Part shown: positions 1-7,717 of the stretch, piece after piece
How the letters are laid out: each line of letters begins with the position of its first letter
Position numbering within the stretch: position 1 is the stretch's first letter
Source of the DNA: a virus
DNA: 22,427 bases
Direction: 5' to 3' (one strand)
IMG/VR virus record: IMGVR_UViG_3300009702_000349
Span: 1-22,427 of that record
Program-made: the position numbers and the translations under genes
The notes under the pieces: model-generated
Seen by the model: the letters and a program-made list of their open reading frames with translations, nothing else
The model's database searches: none
Told to the model about the DNA's origin: nothing

Positions 1-1
1 T

Positions 2-1162
2 ATATTTGATTCACAGATATTATTTCCTACATTGTTTGGTTCGCAATCTCCTAATATTCAAGGTCCAAGAGTAGGTGATTTCAATTTACAATCAACATCA
101 GAAGGATCATCAATAAAGTTTGGCGTTGGAAACTTTATTAGAACATCAGGCACTATTATATGGATGTCTGATGTTAGAACACAAAGTACAAAACAAGGTA
201 AAGGTTTGATAGGTGGGGCATCAGGACAAACTACTAATAAGTTTTTTATTGATGTTGCAATCGGTTTTTTGGAAGGCCCAATTAGACGGATATTGAAAAT
301 CAGTGCTGATGGAAAATTGATATTCAGAAATCTAAATTCTGATGAAACTATAAATGTTACAAGTAAAAATATATCTGCTAAACCTTCTGGTTCTGGTAAT
401 CTTGAAATAACATATTCTTCACCTCCGGGAGGTGCTGATCTTACACAATTCAAAAAAGGTTTAGCATTAGTAGTTTCTGGTTTTACTAATGCTTCTAATA
501 ATGGCTCTTTTACTGTAAAATCAACTAAAAGCGATACACCATCTACAGGATGGACACAAGTTATAGTAAAAAATTCTTCTGGTTCTATTGCCATAAATGA
601 ATCTAGTGGACCTAATATATCTATGACTCAAACAACTTTTACTAATACTACAAGTGATGAAATAACTGCAACTGCTTTATCATCTACGAAACTTAGATTG
701 GATTCATCTGTAGATGGTCCTGATTTATCATTATTAGTAGTTGGAAAAGCAACTAATCTAAGTGGATTTACTGGAACGGCATCTGTCGATAATCAACAAA
801 ATCTGATATTACAATCAGTAGTAAAGAATAGCGATGGATCATCTTCAATAACTGTAAAAGATGGGACTGGATTTGTCGATGGAAATGCTATCCATGTTGA
901 TACAATATCAATAACCCAAGATTTATTGATAAGTAAATTCGCTGACGCATATGTATTGCATAATGGTGATATTGATCTTATAAATAATAGTCAACTAATA
1001 AATGTAGGAACAGGTATAGGTGTAGGATTTGGAAATTTAGCAGATGTAATGGTAATTGGTTCAGAACCTAATGGCCCTGATCTTACTAAATATAATATCG
1101 GATTGAAAATAAATTTACAAGGATTTACTGATAATACTAATAATGGATTTTATAATAGTTGA
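2..1162 (+). CDS. Phage tail-tip / hub protein, N-terminal part (5' partial, ends at a frameshift)
   Basis: The frame is open to the left edge with no stop, so the true start lies outside the window; a TTG at 32 is unlikely to be the start. The early part (DVAIGFLEGPIRRILKISAD, then GKLIF) matches the pattern in J-like tail hub proteins and gene transfer agent tail proteins, where a CEGPI-type motif is followed by ADGKL. After that come divergent repeat units of about 75-85 residues, each built around a G-x-DL...GFT...NNG pattern and ending in an N-I-(S/T) strand (about residues 126-203, 212-296 and 326 to the end, counted from the TTG at 32). The third unit breaks off at a TGA at 1160-1162, and its missing half is found in another frame starting at 1152. 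I read this as the first third of one protein that continues in the next entry. It would sit at the tail tip and take part in host recognition or DNA delivery. Confidence 0.72.
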   Translation: MFDSQILFPTLFGSQSPNIQGPRVGDFNLQSTSEGSSIKFGVGNFIRTSGTIIWMSDVRTQSTKQGKGLIGGASGQTTNKFFIDVAIGFLEGPIRRILKISADGKLIFRNLNSDETINVTSKNISAKPSGSGNLEITYSSPPGGADLTQFKKGLALVVSGFTNASNNGSFTVKSTKSDTPSTGWTQVIVKNSSGSIAINESSGPNISMTQTTFTNTTSDEITATALSSTKLRLDSSVDGPDLSLLVVGKATNLSGFTGTASVDNQQNLILQSVVKNSDGSSSITVKDGTGFVDGNAIHVDTISITQDLLISKFADAYVLHNGDIDLINNSQLINVGTGIGVGFGNLADVMVIGSEPNGPDLTKYNIGLKINLQGFTDNTNNGFYNS

Positions 1163-3401
1163 TTCGGATAGTGGATTCGATATGGCCGGATCGGTTAGTG
1201 CTGGTTGGACAAGATTGTTAGTGAGAAATAGATTCTTTTTTGTGCCAGAAACATCTGGAAGTAACATAACATTATCACAACTGACAATACCATTACCTGA
1301 TTCCCTAATCGAGGCTACAGAAGGCGCTGGATTGACTTCAGCAAATAGAGGCTTAGCGTATGTTGTTATAAATAATTTAGAACTAACATCATTCGGTAAC
1401 AGGCTTCCGCAGTTTGAGATTGTAGCCGATGCTACTTTAGATGGAACAAATGAAACTATAGATAATTCTATTCGTAAGATTATGAATAGGGCAGGATTTA
1501 CAGAAGTTACAGATTTACGAAACTTACCTAGTGAAGATTTATTATACGATGTGATTGATGCACCTAATGACGATATAATAGGCTATGTAATATCCGGGGA
1601 TCAAGAAACTAGACGAATATTCGATCCACTATTATCAGCATATGCTATCGGCGTTAGAGAATCAGATGGTATACTGCACTTTTTCGATAAAAGTAAAGTA
1701 AATGCAATATCTATAGATGAAACTAAACTTGCTGCACATATACAAGATAGTGATGCGCCCCGACCAGTAACTATGGATGATATAGCGAATTTTGATCTTC
1801 CATCACAAGTTGTTGTAAAATACTTAGATAAGGATTTAGAAGGGCAGCAAGCAGCGCAAAGCGCTAAAAAAGCGGAAACAAACGCGGCTGGTATTCAATC
1901 TGTTCAAATAATAGATATACCTATTATTATGTCTGCATCTAAAGCATTAGCAATAGCAGAAACACGATTATGGGGTAGTTGGAGTGGCAGAAATACTGCA
2001 ACTTTTTTCTTACCACCTTCTGATTTGAAGTATAATGAAGGCGATATATTATCAATGTCGATTTTTGGATCAGATATGGATATAAGAATAGCACGAAAAT
2101 CATTTGGTTCAAATGGAATAACAGAATATAAAGGTGTGTTAGAAGACACTTCTATATTTACTCGATCAACATTAGCCGAAAAGCCTAATTCTTCTAATCA
2201 AGAAATACTCGTTTCTCAGGGTGTTACATCTAATATACTTCATATTCCCGCATTTAGAACAAATGATAACTTGAAAACTAATTCTGTTTATGTCGGGATT
2301 AGCCGACCGCAATCTAATGCAATATGGCTAAATGGGGATGTTTTTGTTTCATTAGATGATATAACATTCAATCAGATAACTAATCAAACATCTGAGAGTA
2401 CGATCGGCGTATTGAAAAGTTCATTAGGTGATGGACCTATCGACCAATGGGATAATGTCAATACGATAGATATATCTTTGATCGCTGGAGCATTTGTTAG
2501 TGTAACAGAATTAGATGTGCTAAATGGCGCTAATCTTATAGCAGTTGGTGATGAACTAATACAATTCCAAAATGCTTTACAAGATCCTAATTCAACAGGT
2601 GATAATTCTTTATGGAGATTATCTAAACTTAGACGTGGAATAAGGGATACAGACGATCAAACTAAAAGGCATTGGTTAGAACAGCCTTGTGCTTTATTAG
2701 ATTCATCTATTCAACTTTCAGAATTACCATTTGCACTATCTGAAAAACAAGTATTATACGCTAAAGATGTTCATTCTGGCGCAGCATTGAATAGTATTGA
2801 CTCTAAATTTGTTATGATGACAGATCAAGTTTCTAGGACATTTATACCGCAAGGTGTAGATGCTACTATTGGTACTAATAACAGTCTTTTTATAAATATT
2901 ATATTTAGATCAAATGCAATCTTTAGTTTATTGTTTCAAAATCCACCTTCATCATTTGGAAGTGGTGGAAGTGGTATACAAGTAATAAACCCACCATCAA
3001 CAACAAATAGTTCAACGAATATTGTGAATAATGGAGATGTAACTGCAACATATACTCCGAGTTCTTTTATATCTAATATAAGAATAGGTGATTTTGTTAC
3101 AATAGAAGGATTTACTAATGAACAGAATAATGGTATATTTAGAGTAAAAAATGGTAATGGATCGTCTTTTGATATTATCAATCTTGATGCCATAGATGAA
3201 ATCGCTAATGCTATATACACTACTTATGCAATAAAGCGATCACTTACCCATATAGGGTCACCGAGAAGTGTGTTTATAGGTTTTGAATATACTCAAGCAG
3301 GGCAATCATCAGATGGATTTACAACTGGAGATGATATAACTTTGAGAGTTCTAGCAGGAAACAGTCGTCCACTTATTACAACAGTGAAATCGAGTTTATA
3401 A
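1143..3401 (+). CDS. Phage tail-tip / hub protein, C-terminal part (GTA Rcc01698-like)
   Basis: This segment carries the diagnostic core of the family: a region resembling the phage-tail_3 domain (DPLLSAYAIGVRESDGILHF), a VVVKYLDKD segment, a run of QSAKKAE, then ALAIAETRLWGSWSGRNTAT followed by FLPPSDLKYNEGD. Gene transfer agent tail proteins of the Rcc01698 type have the same order. Near the C terminus, about residues 618-700, lies a further GFTN...NNG repeat unit like those in the preceding segment. The listed start at 1143 has no ribosome binding site and falls inside the repeat unit begun in the upstream frame, so I do not think it is a real start. Skipping one T in 1148-1151 joins both parts into one protein of roughly 1,120 residues. 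The stop overlaps the next start by one base, which suggests translational coupling. Confidence 0.75.
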   Translation: MDFIIVDSDSGFDMAGSVSAGWTRLLVRNRFFFVPETSGSNITLSQLTIPLPDSLIEATEGAGLTSANRGLAYVVINNLELTSFGNRLPQFEIVADATLDGTNETIDNSIRKIMNRAGFTEVTDLRNLPSEDLLYDVIDAPNDDIIGYVISGDQETRRIFDPLLSAYAIGVRESDGILHFFDKSKVNAISIDETKLAAHIQDSDAPRPVTMDDIANFDLPSQVVVKYLDKDLEGQQAAQSAKKAETNAAGIQSVQIIDIPIIMSASKALAIAETRLWGSWSGRNTATFFLPPSDLKYNEGDILSMSIFGSDMDIRIARKSFGSNGITEYKGVLEDTSIFTRSTLAEKPNSSNQEILVSQGVTSNILHIPAFRTNDNLKTNSVYVGISRPQSNAIWLNGDVFVSLDDITFNQITNQTSESTIGVLKSSLGDGPIDQWDNVNTIDISLIAGAFVSVTELDVLNGANLIAVGDELIQFQNALQDPNSTGDNSLWRLSKLRRGIRDTDDQTKRHWLEQPCALLDSSIQLSELPFALSEKQVLYAKDVHSGAALNSIDSKFVMMTDQVSRTFIPQGVDATIGTNNSLFINIIFRSNAIFSLLFQNPPSSFGSGGSGIQVINPPSTTNSSTNIVNNGDVTATYTPSSFISNIRIGDFVTIEGFTNEQNNGIFRVKNGNGSSFDIINLDAIDEIANAIYTTYAIKRSLTHIGSPRSVFIGFEYTQAGQSSDGFTTGDDITLRVLAGNSRPLITTVKSSL
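1145..1162 (+). other. Apparent +1 frameshift in the tail-tip gene at a T4 run
   Basis: The upstream frame reads GGA TTT TAT AAT AGT TGA and stops. If one T of the run 1148-1151 is skipped, the frame continues as GGA TTT ATA ATA GTT GAT. The resulting residues NNGFIIVDS align without gaps to NNGSFTVKS and NNGIFRVKN in the other repeat units of the same protein. This is strong internal evidence that the two frames belong to one ancestral gene. A sequencing or assembly error in a homopolymer, a real inactivating mutation, or recoding could each explain it. Confidence 0.75.
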
Positions 3402-3853
3402 TGTCAACAACAGCAAATCTCGGAATTACCCACCTTCAATCGAATCAAGGCAGCGCAGAAATTACTATAAATGATGCACTAAATATAGTTGATGCGCTTT
3501 TACCAAAAGTAGTTGTAGCATATATTACTGACCCACCTGTTTCACCTAATAATGGAGAAGTATGGGCAATACAATCACCAGCAGCAGCCGGAGTATGGGC
3601 TGGACATGATAATGAACTTGCAGTTTATATAAATGGATGGATTTTTATAACACCTAGTAATGGTTGGACAGTTTGGGACCAAACAAATACTAGAGTTATT
3701 ACATTTATTGCAGGTGTTTGGGATATACCAAAAGGAATCGCAGCATTGAATCAAACAATATCACCGACTCCAACACAAGCAGAAGTGCAGGCTATTTCTG
3801 ATAAGGTTGATGAGATGCAGGTTGAATTCAAACATCAGGGTCTTATAAACTAA
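3401..3853 (+). CDS. DUF2793-like phage tail-associated protein
   Basis: The protein has 150 residues. Its first 110 follow the DUF2793 pattern found in tail-fibre or tail-tip proteins of alphaproteobacterial phages and prophages: an N-terminal THLQSNQGSAEITINDAL, then PP-x-SPNNGEVWAI, then AGVWAGHDNELAVYINGWIF and a W-rich NGWTVWDQ segment. The last 35 residues (PTQAEVQAISDKVDEMQVEF) look helical and could form a short trimeric coiled coil, but this part is not covered by the family. The start ATG overlaps the stop of the tail hub gene by one base, so the two are probably translated together. The exact function of DUF2793 is unknown; a structural role near the tail tip is inferred from position. 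Confidence 0.7.
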   Translation: MSTTANLGITHLQSNQGSAEITINDALNIVDALLPKVVVAYITDPPVSPNNGEVWAIQSPAAAGVWAGHDNELAVYINGWIFITPSNGWTVWDQTNTRVITFIAGVWDIPKGIAALNQTISPTPTQAEVQAISDKVDEMQVEFKHQGLIN

Positions 3854-3919
3854 TCAAGATATTATAAATTAGCCAATATAATATATAGATTCGGTATACT
3901 CCATGCATCGACGTTGTGG

Positions 3920-3939
3920 GATCGCCCATATGGGCGATC
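3920..3939. repeat. Perfect 20-bp palindrome
   Basis: The sequence GATCGCCCATATGGGCGATC reads the same on both strands. A near-copy lies with its centre 55 bp downstream (3975-3994). Paired palindromes upstream of a promoter are typical of dimeric repressor or activator sites, but no binding protein is identified here. Confidence 0.7.
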
Positions 3940-3974
3940 GAGCCTATGCCCGACTATTCATCCCCTGATCCCCC

Positions 3975-3994
3975 GATCGCCCATATCGGCGATC
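3975..3994. repeat. Second copy of the palindrome, centre slightly altered
   Basis: GATCGCCCATATCGGCGATC keeps both 7-bp arms (GATCGCC and GGCGATC) and the CATAT centre start of the upstream palindrome, with only two positions changed near the middle. Conservation of the arms suggests a duplicated binding site. Confidence 0.65.
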
Positions 3995-4016
3995 CTACGG
4001 ACGATGGGGGCCAATC

Positions 4017-4028
4017 GGCACTAGTGCC
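4017..4028. repeat. 12-bp palindrome GGCACTAGTGCC
   Basis: A perfect 12-bp palindrome unrelated in sequence to the GATCGCC pair. It lies 66 bp upstream of the -35 box at 4094. Its function is unknown and it may be incidental. Confidence 0.4.
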
Positions 4029-4093
4029 CGAAAAACCCGGAAAATCGACGATAAAATGGGGTGTTCACCCTATGATGTTCGGGCCGAATACGC

Positions 4094-4122
4094 TTGACAA
4101 TCCGATATCGGTAGCCTATAAT
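4094..4122 (+). promoter_or_regulatory. Consensus sigma70-type promoter
   Basis: TTGACA at 4094-4099 and TATAAT at 4117-4122 are separated by exactly 17 bp, a perfect match to the bacterial housekeeping consensus. The predicted transcription start is near 4129. The context CGCTTGAC before the spacer recurs at the other promoters of this window (18457, 19345 and, reversed, 18351). An inverted repeat, TTCGG-G-CCGAA at 4078-4088, ends 5 bp upstream of the -35 box and could be an operator. Confidence 0.85.
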
Positions 4123-4131
4123 GGAATCGTG

Positions 4132-4156
4132 GAAAAGCATTAGCGTAATGCTTTTC
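4132..4156 (+). promoter_or_regulatory. Hairpin at the predicted 5' end of the mRNA
   Basis: A perfect 11-bp stem (4132-4142 with 4146-4156) closes a GCG loop. It begins about 3 nt after the predicted start of transcription at 4129. 5'-terminal stems commonly protect mRNAs from 5'-end-dependent decay. The gene's ribosome binding site lies downstream and is not sequestered. Confidence 0.7.
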
Positions 4157-4189
4157 GAAAAGTATTCAGGAAGAACAGAAAGGAAAACC

Positions 4190-4591
4190 ATGTTCAAGAA
4201 AATCGTAGCACGTTTTCCGGGTGATCGTAATTGTCGAATCACTGAATCATTTTGGGATGATGAAATCATCATCGACGGAATGGTTCATCGTCGGCATCGG
4301 CACGGCGGCGGATTCGTAGCACAATCGGCAAAGGTTGCCGATTCGGCTTTTGTCGGAATCAATGCGCGAGTGTCCGATCATGCACAAGTGCGCGATCATG
4401 CAGTATTAGCAGACCATGTAAAGGTATTCGGTAATGCTATAATTGCTGGCGATGCTACTATTGTCGGAAGTGCTCAAGTTTTCGGTAATGCGCAAGTTTT
4501 CGATGAGGCGCATGTATTCGATCATGCGCATATTCATGGTAATGCTAAGATTCATGGGGATGCTTGCGTTTCTCTGAATAAAGCGCTCTAA
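4190..4591 (+). CDS. Small hexapeptide-repeat (left-handed beta-helix) protein
   Basis: The protein has 133 residues. After an N-terminal segment of about 45 residues with a histidine- and arginine-rich stretch (HRRHRHGGG), the rest is a run of hexapeptide-type repeats (AKVADS AFVGIN ARVSDH AQVRDH and so on), the signature of a left-handed parallel beta-helix. There is no acyltransferase-specific motif, so an enzymatic role is not implied. Similar repeat-only proteins (YdcK-like, or polymer-forming types) occur in phages and bacteria with unknown roles. An ATG at 4121 in the same frame lies inside the -10 box and cannot be transcribed from this promoter. The ATG at 4190 follows a good AGAAAGGA site. 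Many repeats share the D-H-A/G-N-A pattern, so internal duplication is likely. GC is higher than in the tail genes. Confidence 0.75.
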   Translation: MFKKIVARFPGDRNCRITESFWDDEIIIDGMVHRRHRHGGGFVAQSAKVADSAFVGINARVSDHAQVRDHAVLADHVKVFGNAIIAGDATIVGSAQVFGNAQVFDEAHVFDHAHIHGNAKIHGDACVSLNKAL

Positions 4592-4599
4592 ATCGCAAT

Positions 4600-4648
4600 T
4601 CACTAATCTAGTGATAATGGCTATCGGCATTTTGTCGGTGGCCATTAT
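4600..4648 (+). ncRNA. Strong intergenic RNA hairpin with wobble pairs
   Basis: Bases 4614-4628 pair with 4634-4648 over 15 continuous positions, three or more of them G-U wobbles (for example 4622-4640, 4624-4638, 4627-4635), around an ATTTT loop. G-U pairs are compatible with RNA but not DNA symmetry, so this probably acts as RNA. A smaller stem, TCACTA/TAGTGA (4600-4605 with 4609-4614), lies just upstream and would compete at one base. No T run follows, so it is not a standard terminator. It may be an mRNA-stabilising or processing element. Confidence 0.6.
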
Positions 4649-4676
4649 TCAATGAGACAAAAGGATAAAAGTAAAA

Positions 4677-4898
4677 ATGTATACACTTTGGATCGAAACT
4701 GATGATGGTCGCTTATTGAAGTACAATCGTGAAGATCGTAGTTTTTCTGAAAAAGGCATAGCATCAATATTCCCGACTTATGAATCCGTGCTACAATATG
4801 GGATCAAATTACAACTCTGCGAAGGTGAAAAACTTTGGGTTGGAACTCTTACGAATAGAAAGTATCGTAATATCACAGATAAAGCAATAAAGGTATAA
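4677..4898 (+). CDS. Hypothetical protein (73 aa)
   Basis: A short open frame with a good start context (AAAAGGA about 10 nt before ATG). The product begins MYTLWIETDDGRLLKYNRED and looks like a small beta-rich globular domain; a KLWVG segment follows near the C terminus. I do not recognise a family. It lies 7 bp upstream of the SNF2-type helicase and is probably co-transcribed with it. Absence of low-complexity sequence and a sensible amino acid composition support coding. Confidence 0.6.
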   Translation: MYTLWIETDDGRLLKYNREDRSFSEKGIASIFPTYESVLQYGIKLQLCEGEKLWVGTLTNRKYRNITDKAIKV

Positions 4899-4905
4899 TA
4901 GTAAA

Positions 4906-6951
4906 ATGGATTCAACTGAAACAGTAAAAGAAAAAGAACATAAGTCTTTCGGGATGAAAGAAATTATCAATCCGCTCAATAAAGCAACTGAGCGTATGTT
5001 TTCGCCTGCGCGTTTACGCCCAAATGACTTCTTAGAAGTTTCAATGACTAAAGATGGGAATATCCTAACTTTAGCATATGCGAAAAGTGCATATAATGAA
5101 GGTGAAAAAGTGTCGGCGTCTAATGCAGGGTGCCGATCATTTATGAAAATGCCAGAGCGTCGGTATTCTGGTTGGGGTAAATGTATACTCAAACCTACAG
5201 ATATCAACGCTCTTGCTATCCGTTGTATCTGGCCGACTGATCGAGTTATCTATTTAGATGATGAATCGAAAGAACTTGTAAACATGCTTGTTTTGCGTTT
5301 TGCTGAACAATCTATATCAGCAAAGAAAAAAGCACTATTCAAACTAAAAAAGGTTATGCCAAGTTCTGTAGATTCTTTTGTAGATCACCCGAAAAATCCA
5401 TTGATGGATTATCAACTCGCTTGTCATAATACATCATATTTTGTAGATGGTGTCGCTGAATTTATGGACCCCGGATGCGGAAAATCTGCTATTGTAGTAT
5501 CTCGGGTTAGCACGGAAAGCCGGGTAATACATAAAAAAGAAAAGCGTGCATACAGAAGTATTATTGTTTGTCCGCAAAGTGTTCGTGTAAACTGGCGCCG
5601 AGAGTTTGAAAAGTTTTCAACTACAAAGGGCCGAATCGTAGTTTTACATGGTACTGCATTAGATCGGATGAAACAACTCGCAGAAGTTTTAGACGTACAA
5701 GATGATGATAAATGGTTAGTTGTGATTTGTTCATATGAAACATTGTCTAGGTCGTGGGAAGTTATAAGATTATTCGATTGGGATTTGGCAGTAGCCGATG
5801 AATCCCATATGTTCAAACAGCCGACTACACAACGTTATAAAACAATGCAAGCGTTGAGGGATAGATCAAAATGTCGTGTTATTCTTACAGGCACAGAAGT
5901 TGGAAACATTATCGGAGATTTATATACTCAACTTGAGTTTTTGGGCAAAGGATATTCCGGCTTTTCGTCTTATAAAGCATTCTGTGCTTTTTATCATGTT
6001 TATTCTGATAACGAAGGTAGAGATGGGCATAGGCGAGTTTCTGGTTTTCAGAATATCCCGATTCTTCAAGAGCGCATTTCTAGGTTAGCATTTCAAATGA
6101 CTAAAAAAGAAGCGCTACCAAATCTACCTAAACAAATGTTCGATATTCAGGAAGTTATGATGACTCCGCAACAAATGGAAGTTTATACAAATCTACAAGT
6201 AAAACTCGCAGCACAAATCGAATCACAACTTGATAACATTGATTCGATGAATTCATCTAATTATTCTATTACTGTATCAAACATTCTAACTAAACTATTG
6301 CGGTTATCTCAAATTTCATCAGGATTCACGAAAACTGATGATTTGGTAGATGATAATGGAGATATCATCAGTAAGGGTAAAATTGTTTACTTCGATAGAA
6401 TCCCTAAGATTGACAAAGTTATTGAAATCATCAAAGAAAAAACTAAATATGAAAAAGTTATCATTTGGTGCTGTTGGGTTCCAGCGATTGAAGAAATTTC
6501 TCGACGCTTGAATAAAGCCAATATAAAACATGTAACATATTATGGTAAAACGAAACAAGAAGATAGGGAGACTGCACAAATAAGTTTCAATAATGATCCG
6601 ACAGTAAAAGTATTCTTAGGAAATCAATCTGCTGGTGGTTCAGGCATGAATCTACCGGGTTATGTTCCTGAATGGGAAGGGACAGATAAGGACACTAAAT
6701 GTAATGCTAGCCATGTGATTTACTATTGTAATGACTGGTCGCATATCAAGCGAGAGCAAAGCCAAAATCGGAATCACGGAAAATCTAGGAATCGTGTTCC
6801 GATTCAATATACCGATATCATCTGTCCCGGTTCTATTGATGAAGAAATCCTAACTCGACTAACTGGTAAGAAGATTACCGCATTGGATGTAAAGGATATT
6901 AGAGGAACATTGAAACGTATTATTGGGTTTGATGTGAAAGGGCAGGAATAA
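4906..6951 (+). CDS. SNF2-family DEAD-like helicase / ATPase
   Basis: The protein has 681 residues. Two RecA-like lobes are visible: motif I DPGCGKS at residues 188-194, motif II DESH at 298-301, motif III LTGT at 327-330, motif V SAGGSGMNL at about 575-583, and motif VI starting at Q618 (QSQNRNHG). The order and the NDW preceding motif VI fit superfamily 2 of the SNF2/RapA type, common in phage replication and recombination modules. Such enzymes translocate on DNA and remodel protein-DNA complexes or DNA junctions. The roughly 150-residue N-terminal part is not recognisable. No nuclease domain is present. The ribosome binding site is weak. The gene leads a run of small genes with short spacers, so it may be the first large gene of an early operon. 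Confidence 0.85.
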   Translation: MDSTETVKEKEHKSFGMKEIINPLNKATERMFSPARLRPNDFLEVSMTKDGNILTLAYAKSAYNEGEKVSASNAGCRSFMKMPERRYSGWGKCILKPTDINALAIRCIWPTDRVIYLDDESKELVNMLVLRFAEQSISAKKKALFKLKKVMPSSVDSFVDHPKNPLMDYQLACHNTSYFVDGVAEFMDPGCGKSAIVVSRVSTESRVIHKKEKRAYRSIIVCPQSVRVNWRREFEKFSTTKGRIVVLHGTALDRMKQLAEVLDVQDDDKWLVVICSYETLSRSWEVIRLFDWDLAVADESHMFKQPTTQRYKTMQALRDRSKCRVILTGTEVGNIIGDLYTQLEFLGKGYSGFSSYKAFCAFYHVYSDNEGRDGHRRVSGFQNIPILQERISRLAFQMTKKEALPNLPKQMFDIQEVMMTPQQMEVYTNLQVKLAAQIESQLDNIDSMNSSNYSITVSNILTKLLRLSQISSGFTKTDDLVDDNGDIISKGKIVYFDRIPKIDKVIEIIKEKTKYEKVIIWCCWVPAIEEISRRLNKANIKHVTYYGKTKQEDRETAQISFNNDPTVKVFLGNQSAGGSGMNLPGYVPEWEGTDKDTKCNASHVIYYCNDWSHIKREQSQNRNHGKSRNRVPIQYTDIICPGSIDEEILTRLTGKKITALDVKDIRGTLKRIIGFDVKGQE

Positions 6952-6954
6952 GTA

Positions 6955-7326
6955 ATGAAAAAGAAAATGGAGGTAATGGTAAGAAATAATGGATTCGATT
7001 GGCCTGATAAAGTTCCAATACTAGAAGAAAACAATCCTGTTTTTCAAGACGAATACATTATACACCTAATAAAGTTTTCAACATATCTTGCTTTTGAGAA
7101 CATATATAAAAATGTGATAGGATTTAGCCATAGTAAGATAAAAGAATCAAATTTTGCATATAATGTGTGTAATGCCATGTATGGAAAATACGCATTAGAT
7201 GGAAGTTATAATTCTTATGAAAGCACAATGCTAAATGGTAAATTCAGTTACGAAGAAAAAGTAAAAAACATGATTGAAACTTGGAATAGAGTTTGGGAAC
7301 TTTTTGGATATGAAAAAGAAAGATGA
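6955..7326 (+). CDS. Hypothetical protein (123 aa)
   Basis: The start follows the SNF2-type gene after 3 bp, with AGGAA six bases upstream. A second ATG at 6976 is preceded by GGAGG but only 2 nt away, too close to be ideal. The product has many aromatic and asparagine residues (FAYNVCNAMYGKYALDGSYN) and no signal peptide or membrane segment. I recognise no domain. Its stop codon abuts the next gene, suggesting one operon of small accessory genes. Confidence 0.55.
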   Translation: MKKKMEVMVRNNGFDWPDKVPILEENNPVFQDEYIIHLIKFSTYLAFENIYKNVIGFSHSKIKESNFAYNVCNAMYGKYALDGSYNSYESTMLNGKFSYEEKVKNMIETWNRVWELFGYEKER

Positions 7327-7327
7327 A

Positions 7328-7717
7328 ATGATTATGAAAAACAATGATAATAACAATAATCGAGTTATATTCTTTGAAGATGTTAGTAAAACATTAGACA
7401 TCGAATCAGCAAAAAAGTTTGGTAACATTCTAATCTTGTTTGATAACAAATCAAAAGAGATTAGGCGGCCAAGCATTTTCAACACTAAAGAGTTTTCTAA
7501 GGCAGTTTATCAAAGGTTGTATGATATCGAATTTGATCCTAAGAAGGATTCCATTGCTATCTCTGGATCTATTATTCCTATTTGTGTTATTGTTGCTATT
7601 GCTTTTGAAATTCAAAGCCCATTACGTCTACTTTTTTATAATGCTAACACTTCGCAATATGAGCAGCACTTGTTGGAATCGTATCTAGAAGATGACTTGG
7701 ATACTAAAGAAAGGTGA
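7328..7717 (+). CDS. Hypothetical protein (about 129 aa)
   Basis: I chose ATG 7328, two bases after the preceding stop, with AGAAAG upstream; the next gene uses the same arrangement (AGAAAGGTGA ATG). An upstream ATG at 7310 and a TTG at 7274 are in frame but overlap the preceding gene. The N terminus is asparagine-rich (KNNDNNNN). A hydrophobic stretch, SIIPICVIVAIAF, around residues 78-90 is too short to be a confident membrane helix. The C terminus is acidic. Family unknown. Confidence 0.5.
   Translation: MIMKNNDNNNNRVIFFEDVSKTLDIESAKKFGNILILFDNKSKEIRRPSIFNTKEFSKAVYQRLYDIEFDPKKDSIAISGSIIPICVIVAIAFEIQSPLRLLFYNANTSQYEQHLLESYLEDDLDTKER

Larger units (their letters stand above)
3854..4093. other. 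GC-richer non-coding control region with clustered palindromes
   Basis: No convincing gene lies between the tail genes and the promoter at 4094. The first 45 bases are AT-rich; from about 3905 the base composition becomes GC-richer than the tail genes. The region contains inverted repeats at 3920-3939, 3975-3994, 4017-4028, 4059-4070 and 4078-4088, described separately where strong. None is followed by a T run, so I see no intrinsic terminator. The position between late-type tail genes and a strong promoter suggests operator or other control sites. Confidence 0.55.

Noticed and set aside
58-594. Long minus-strand open frame (178 codons)
   Set aside because: It is antisense to a well-supported tail gene, and its product has no recognisable feature. 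The same applies to the other minus-strand open frames seen at 4809-5207, 5424-5816 and 19307-20136.
3920-3939. Terminator of the tail operon
   Set aside because: The stem is strong but is not followed by a T run on either strand.
3916-4143. Open frame of 75 codons starting at GTG in the palindrome region
   Set aside because: It starts inside a palindrome, covers the promoter at 4094-4122, lacks a ribosome binding site, and its product is proline-rich with no sensible composition.
4121-4189. In-frame ATG at 4121 as the start of the hexapeptide-repeat gene
   Set aside because: The ATG is part of the -10 box, upstream of the predicted transcription start; ATG 4190 has a good ribosome binding site.
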